From assembly GCA_035772785.1 (NCBI GenBank), contig JAOCPU010000043.1, positions 124,001 to 188,000 on the forward strand: a stretch of 64,000 bases of DNA, read 5' to 3'. The notes under the pieces are model-generated. The model was given only the letters and a program-made list of their open reading frames with translations, was not told the DNA's origin and made no database searches. Positions 57,874-64,000 of the stretch are shown in pieces. The number at the start of each line of letters is the position of its first letter. The stretch's first letter is position 1. The translations under genes were made by a program, and so were the position numbers. Source of the stretch: Phlebiopsis flavidoalba. Its lineage: Eukaryota; Basidiomycota; Agaricomycetes; Polyporales; Phanerochaetaceae.

Positions 57874-60800
57874 CTACATTCGGTTGAGCGTGTCCGGAAC
57901 CTGAAAGACCTGCTCAATCACAGGGACGGGTAGCGGGACAAAACCACTCACCCTCCAACCATGGGTAGCTGCTGCCTCCTAAAGCCTTCCAGAGCTTCTC
58001 GCATTGTATACGGGCTATTACGGCTGAATATCAATACAATTCGCTGGAATGAAGTTGTTACGCAAGGGACTGACGTCTCCCAGTTTGCAGCGAGTCTAGC
58101 TGGACGTGGATCTAGATTTGAGATTGCGAGTTTGATCTGAAGCAGTATTGCTGAGATGCTGTATGACGGAAGCCCAGCCTGTACAGAGCCTGTCAGAAAT
58201 CCATGCTATCATTGACGGCAGAATCTCTCACCATCAGCGGTCAATAGGTCCATACACATCGATCCGCCTGAGTTTTCAAAGCAGGCGAAGAATGAGATGA
58301 AACTCCAGAATGCTCGAGTGGCACTTACCGCCAGTGATACTATGGCCACCACCTCCGTTTATGAAGGACAGAAAGCGCGGTTGAAGAATGCGGAAGAATG
58401 GAGGCGAAACTCGGGAAGTTAAGAGGAAATCTAATCTCGAACACCAGAGAGTTTACGTTTCTAAAGAATATGGATCATTAGCAGACAATCTAGATGAGAT
58501 GAAACAGGCGTGCTCGCCGTTGCAGTCATGTCTTGCGCCACGGGCAAGGCCGAGTCGAAGGAATGGAGCTCCACGATCCACTGGAATAGATTGTCACCGA
58601 TGAAATCCGGGGGCAATATATACCACCCTAGCTCCTTCAAGCTCCGAGCCTTCTCTTGTTCCTTGAGCATCGCCGTAAGTTCCCTCTGCACCGACGATAC
58701 GGCCATAATGTTGGCATCCACCGGTGGGGGTAACATATGTTGCACACATCGGTCCACCCAGTCCGGATCGTGCTTCCAGTCGTCCCTCGACTTGCTGACT
58801 ATCTCTTTGTGGATCCTCCGTAGCACTCGCTGACTGTTGGTCTATGTGATCGAAAACTAGCTGGTCCCTCATCGTCATAGTCTTCTTCGAGATGCTCACT
58901 CTGGCATCGGGCCAGTAACTGGTCAAGCTTATGCGATGTTTCAGGTATACTGATAATCGTCGATGGAGAGTTTGATGACGTCCGAGACATAGTAAGTGGG
59001 GTGTTTAGGATCTATTCGGATGCACGGAACAGAGTTGGGTTTTGCGTCTGTATCGGAAGCGAGTACAGTGGAGCTGAACCTTCCCCCTTACGAGTAAGTA
59101 CCGGCTACTCACGGAATGAGAATGGTTTACAGGCACTTAATATTCGATCACTTACCACATTATCCAGTCCGTTTGCGGAACAACGAATATTGTAGCATTC
59201 GAACACACGAACTAGGGAGGGGGAGAGTTCCACAATCTCGGCAAGAGCTAAGCACCTTCGAACGTGTATTTCGGACTGACTCCAGCTACTTGACGCTGAG
59301 CGCGCATAGCCCGTTTCGAATATCCCGCATCTTTGGCAAAATATACACCTGAGGCAATGTTAGTATGACCGCTTCAGCCAAATGTTCTGTCACACTTACC
59401 ATGCCCGTATGCACGACCATGTGCAATGTCTTTGAACCAAAGACCGTGACGAATGATCTGGGATGACGTGAGCCGTTAACGCGAGTACGCGAACATGTTT
59501 CTTGCTTACAGAATGCCAATTCTTTGCCGGAGAACGCCGTGAAATCCCTAAGGTTCAATGCATTGTTGAGCTTACAGATAATAGAACTACGGGATATGAG
59601 ACTTACAAATAGCGAGGGGTAAGCCTGGGCATTGGGATCTTGTTCGGTGGCCCTGCTTCTGGGCAGCATGAAATTTTGCCTCTGCGTCCGGAGCCCCGAC
59701 CGTAAATCGAAACTGACGATAACTAGGACCTGATGGCAATATTTATGATCCATCAAGGCGCAAGATAGATCCGGTCGTACTTATGCCAGCCACATGATCA
59801 CTCTTGTCGACCAATTCCTCGATATGGGCAGTGCAGGACGCCACAGACCTTTTGCCGATGAGTCTGGACCCTCTACTAGTATGTCATATGTACAACGCTT
59901 ACCAACGGAGGACGGACCAAGCAGCGGGAGGGACAGTCGCATACACGTCCTTCAATCTGCGTTTCGGCTGCCCCTTCTTATTTCTCTTCAATCAGAACGC
60001 GTTTCATGTTCGCAACGGGAGGTAGAGTGTTTGAGCAAGAGTGTGATAGCCGTACGCTTCTGTTCAGTGCCGCACAAGTATGTTAATTGATCAGAAGCTT
60101 GTATAAAGATCAGGACGGACCTGGATCACATCCAACTGGTCAAAATTTTGTATTCCCGGTGTACCCGGCATTGCAACTTGCAAGTTCATACCGTCAGGAA
60201 AATCGAGAAACCCACCTTCAGCAGCAGCCACGTATGTCAACGAGACGAGAAGGTCCACTGTTTGCGGCTTGGAACAGATTTCGTACTGACGTAAAGCAGT
60301 TATAGGTTCAATAATGCTTCAGTCCATTGCAAAACATACTTCAAGGGAAGGACCCGCGATTTTAGATTGTAATATTGATATGTGCACAGCCTGTCGCTAC
60401 AGACGTAGGGCTTGAGAGCGTCAAAATTTGTTTCAATTCTCTCGTAGCAGACCAAGCAATATCGAGGGCAGAGCTGGAGGTATCCGGTAATTAAGAGTTG
60501 AGTCGTGGATTGTAGTGGAGAGAATAGGTCACTCACGGTCAAACGGCGTAGAAGGTAAGAAAAGGCTATGAGAGGAAGATTCAGCTGGTCGCCTTCTTTG
60601 TGCGCGGCCAAGGGGTCGGGCGGTAGAATATAGCTCGCCGATAGATGTTCTTCTTCGCTATCAGCTTTGAGAATCTCCTGTCGAGGAACGTTTGATTAAC
60701 ACTTTGCGTAATGCAAGAGAAAACTCATCGCACCATGCTTTGGTCCATCAAAATATCATCCACGCTCTTCTGCAGCCGGTGTACTTTGCTCAGCAGCGTC

Positions 60801-61968
60801 TCGGCAGCTGACCATCCAATTGTGTACTTGATGCGAAGCTGCACGACACTAAGAAACCGGTCGTTCATCAACGACTCAAAGGCAGCGCTTAAGCTGAACT
60901 CAAATGCAATATCATCATCTGTGGACTCTTCATGCCCCGTGCAAGTGCGGATGAGGTCCGCAATCCCGTCTGCGCTGGGCTTGTACCTGTTCAGCAACCC
61001 CACTTTGAACTGGAGGCCGGATGTCCCATGTTCCAGCGCGTGCGAGCTCAGATGTCCGCTTGGAGACAGCACGGGGTATGTTCCGCGGATGCCTGATATC
61101 ACAAGCGCCAGGTGCCGCGACTTGGACAGGAGCCGCGGATCCCAGGCCATTAGTGCTCGTGGGGCGAATGCTCGAAGCCAGCCGGAACGTAGGAATGGAT
61201 ACTGAAAGCACCATCTCACTGACGCCGATGCGATTTAGACTTGGCCGGTAACCCGTAGTTATCACTTCGTTGAAGTGCCTGCCGACATCATCATCAGTAC
61301 ATGTGTTCTGTCCAAAATGTTGGGACGCACTGCTTCAAGGTACCAATATTGAAGTCCACGCTAGAATTGAGAGCCTACAGCATGGTGATCGAGCTCTAGG
61401 AGTTGATCATCGGTGTGACCGCTATATACGTAGATTTGTCGTCGTCATTTTCACCTCATGGTGGAAGCTCCACCATCAGAGTCTGACGCTTCGTTCTTGT
61501 CTTCTTCATCTGTCCGCATTCGCAAGTATCTTAGTGGCCAGAGAAGCCAACAGTTTTGTTGATTAGGCCAAGGATGGACCTTGAGCCTGTGCATTAGATG
61601 CATTTCGAATGACGTTCAAGACTTGAGAAGACAAGTCGTCTTCATCTCGAGCAAAACACATCCCAACCGTGATATTTTTCGGGTAATCGGGATGTATCTA
61701 AAAGAGCTCAGAGACAATTTAGATTGTATACCGTACGCACCCCACCAGTAACGAGCATTGTGAGAAGCAGAACATGTTGTCTGTCAGAGGACTTGACTAT
61801 ATTGCATATGATAGAGCCTTCATCCTCTCCTTGCTTGAGTTCTAAGGCGATATATGTTGGTGATGAATAAACGTTTGGAAGTAACACAATAACTTACCTC
61901 CAAACGACAAAGCCTTGCACCTCATTACCTTGCGAGCACACCGTGATAGCGTCATCCAGGTCAGCCAT
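57874..61968 (-). CDS. PARP-UBC fusion: poly/mono-ADP-ribosyltransferase with C-terminal E2-like domain
   Basis: Fungal PARP homologs fused to a ubiquitin-conjugating (UBC) domain are a known class. From a candidate ATG at 61968: MADLDDAITVCSQGNEVQGF, DEGSIICNIVKSSDRQ (61.8 kb), DYPKNITVGMCFARDEDDLS (61.67 kb), LQFKVGLLNRYKPSADGIAD (61.0 kb) and FESLMNDRFLSVVQLRIKYT (60.85 kb). A Cys-rich segment RYCLVCYERI, LKPYVCSDRLCTYQYYNL is at 60.4 kb. The PARP core is at 59.2-59.7 kb: FRFTVGAPDAEAKFHA, FHG (NAD-binding His at 59539-59541), NWHSIIRHGLWF, GVYFAKDAGYSKRAM (Tyr at 59341-59343). The E2 part has DNLFQWIVELHSFD (58.58 kb), NVNSLVFEIRFPLNFP, GGSMCMDLLTADG (Cys at 58254-58256), SYSISAILLQIKLAISNLDP, and stop 57874-57876. 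Many introns and a few frame breaks; an upstream exon is possible. Confidence 0.88.
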
Positions 61969-62690
61969 GAATTTCCTACGACCCTTTCAATGGACGCGCC
62001 AATGGTGAGTTAGATGACATATTGTCTCTATTGGTTCTTGTCGGCGGCTTGAGATATCAAAGTAATCTCGGAGGAGAATGAGAAGATGAATGTCTTCGGT
62101 AGTGTGGCGTTTATGATCAGGGTCAATTTCACAACTCAGGCTCAGGAGTATATAGCCCCGCAAGGCTGGCGATATACGCAAAGCGAAGGAAGAAAGGCTC
62201 GTATCAGGTTTGTTTTGGTGGTCTGAGTGTGAGGAGAGCGTTCACCGAAGGCATTCACTGGCGGTTTTCACAACGACCACCTTTGCAGCGATTTGATTAC
62301 ACGTTGGATAGTGTGTTCGTTCGAACTAACAATGAGACACTGGTAGACAAACGAGGATGGTGGTAGTAGAACACAACGGGGATCGTTTGCATGCGTCACG
62401 GTGTTGCCGACGCCATCAAGATGCGCGTAAGATGTGACAGCCGCGTGCTGTGTGACTGCGCCGCGGCATAAGTAGGTTATATGGAAAACCAGGTACTTGT
62501 GCAGACATGGCGAATACATGAAAAAACAAAAATACAAGAATACCATACGCAAAGTCGTTACAAGGGAGACTCAAGGATACGGCGGCTCAAACGGGCGATG
62601 CACCCTGACGCAACTGCTCTGCACAGGCTGCACGCGGCCACGAGGTCAGGCGTGCCGTAGTACACGGTGCCGTCAGGGGCTCTCCCGAGC
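61969..62690. other. Interval between PARP-UBC and TMEM184-like genes
   Basis: No clear coding sequence. Minus frames at 62268-62552 and 61987-62181 are short and unlike known proteins. A first exon of the PARP-UBC gene may lie here, because TAG before GAAATTCATGG (about 61975) looks like a splice acceptor. A minus frame ending at 62587 (TVYYGTPDLVAACS) could also be an alternative C-terminus of the next gene. Confidence 0.35.
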
Positions 62691-64000
62691 TCACGCCCTC
62701 ATCAGTGCTTCCTGCTCGTCGTCTTCCATTGCCACCGTAAGTGTAGGGGCGCGAGACGAATGTTTTCGTCATAAGCTACCTCGCATCTGCGTTTGTGTTC
62801 GGCGTGACGTTCGTCACCGGGTATCCTGAAAACCCAAACGCCTCCTCGAAGTTCGCTTTTGCGCAGCGGTTTGCCTTGCGTGTCTGTGACAGTGACCCGA
62901 GGGCGCTGCGCACTCTGGCGATTGAAGAGGCGTGGTCCCAATAATACTTCATCGAGCCGACGATCTCAACAAAGAAGTCCGCTGCAACGAGAGTCAGCTA
63001 TCTACTAGGAAAACATGTGTCTGATACGCACTGTAATTTATGCTGATGATGACCCGTCGTTAGGACATCGTAACGACACATTGAGCAAGCACGCACCTGT
63101 CCAGAAGAGGCCGTCCTATGCTGGTCTTCCGGGTACCCGGGATGACGTATTCCTTCCAGTTATACGCATACAACATGAACGAGGAGAAGGGAACACCATC
63201 TAGGGGGCACCTCATTAAGGTGTGTTTGTAAATGAAACAAACGTGCACTCACCTCTATGCAGATAGCAAGCGCATTCAAGCCGTCCGAAATATTTGCTTC
63301 GGTCCAGTACTGCGTAGCATGAATCACACGGGCCCTCAAGAGCGTCGAACTAAACGCAGTTCATTAATGCGATCACAGAAGAGCCAGCCATGACGCCAAG
63401 ACATTGCGTCTTACCACGAAGGACTGGTAGAAAGTGAACATGACGATCAACTTGATCGACAAGAAAACTTCGCAAGAGGTTTCTTGCCCCGGAGGCTCTT
63501 CTTTGGTGAGACCATAAAATATCAACAGGCCGTATAGAGCGATGCTGCGTCGGGGACGTAATGAGTAAAAATGTGGCTGTGCAAGCGGCGGTAAGTCCGC
63601 TACGTGACATACTGATCGCGTCAGACAGAGCTCGAGATGTAAGCTTTCAGCAGTCTTGAAAGCTCCAAGAGCGCAGACTCGCAAAGCACTCCCTTGGCTT
63701 GGGCAATAATACCCACAATGGACAGGACTGGTAATGAAACTAGAAGTGATGGATTAGAAACTTTGGAGTCGGAGCATTTTATACATCAAAACTTACCGGG
63801 GCCGAATAATGACGTATTGAAGCACCGACCATTTTACGGTATACATGAAGTAGGCCTGCCAAGACAGTCAAGAATCTAGCTGCCAAAGGCTGCAAGAATA
63901 TACTGCAACCTTTGTGGGACGGGTATCTCCAGCAGCAGAAACTGCAGGTGGAGTTATTGGTGGCGCATTAGGATGTGATATAGGGTTCACAATTCACGGA
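62691..64000 (-). CDS. TMEM184/DUF300 family membrane protein, 5' end beyond window
   Basis: Multi-pass membrane protein of the organic-solute-transporter-alpha-like (LAZ1/TMEM184) family, found at vacuole or endosomal membranes in other eukaryotes; transport function is unproven in fungi. Minus-strand exons read AYFMYTVKWSVLQYVIIRP (63.83 kb), LSIVGIIAQAKGVLCES (63.7 kb), ALYGLLIFYGLTKEE (63.52 kb), VFLSIKLIVMFTFYQSFV (63.45 kb), ALEGRVIHATQYWTEANISD then GLNALAICIE (63.3 kb), FFMLYAYNWKEYVIPGTRKT (63.15 kb), DFFVEIVGSMKYYWDHASS (62.95 kb), YDENIRLAP and YTYGGN (62.75 kb). The end at TGA 62691-62693 follows EDDEQEALMRA; a stop at 62587 in another frame is the alternative. An extra C in CCCC after RLA breaks the frame. 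The first transmembrane segments are expected beyond base 64000. Confidence 0.88.

Noticed and set aside
1..64000. CRISPR arrays, prokaryotic operons or phage genes
   Set aside because: No regularly spaced repeats, and all recognised genes are intron-containing eukaryotic families.

Overview
This window is nuclear DNA of a filamentous fungus, almost certainly a basidiomycete (Agaricomycetes). Genes are split by many 50-65 nt GT..AG introns, neighbours lie on both strands, and several families (the degenerate protein-kinase-like family, BRD7/9-type bromodomain protein, PARP-UBC fusion, group III histidine-kinase HAMP repeats) are typical of that group. There is no sign of plasmid, phage, CRISPR or rRNA sequence. 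Conserved proteins can be followed only by moving between reading frames, not just at introns but also at single-base length changes, often in homopolymers. Because even housekeeping genes show this, the likely cause is an unpolished long-read consensus, so frame breaks alone are not used here to call pseudogenes.

Layout. 1-19.9 kb is mostly very GC-rich: an unresolved left-edge gene (-), a ferric reductase (-) with an iron-type GATA element upstream, a GT15 alpha-1,2-mannosyltransferase (-) with polypurine introns, an ankyrin-repeat protein (+), and the large Golgi/endosome trafficking gene MON2 (-), followed downstream by a second, degenerate copy of its 3' end. 19.9-27.4 kb has no recognisable gene. 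27.5-35.8 kb holds a homeodomain transcription factor (+), two uncharacterised genes (-) and a GNAT acetyltransferase (+).

36.4-47.4 kb is the most dynamic part. Three related copies of a degenerate protein-kinase-like gene (A +, B -, C +) are present. A and B, each with a shared flanking fragment, form an inverted duplication around an uncharacterised gene with the signature of AbiEii/DUF6036-type nucleotidyltransferases (-) and a BRD7/9-like bromodomain gene (+). Copy C lies between two short direct repeats.

49-64 kb holds an uncharacterised multi-exon gene (+), a poly-HAMP protein that resembles the sensor half of a Nik1-type histidine kinase but lacks any kinase core (+), a single-pass membrane protein with a Kre9/Knh1-like ectodomain (+), an alkyltransferase-like DNA repair protein (-), a PARP-UBC fusion (-), and the 5'-truncated end of a TMEM184/DUF300 membrane protein (-).

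Functional links are modest: ferric reductase with its iron GATA element, mannosyltransferase and MON2 in Golgi function, and two possible genome-maintenance genes (alkyltransferase-like protein and PARP-UBC) side by side on one strand. Coordinates of split genes mark the supported outer limits; many exon edges are approximate.
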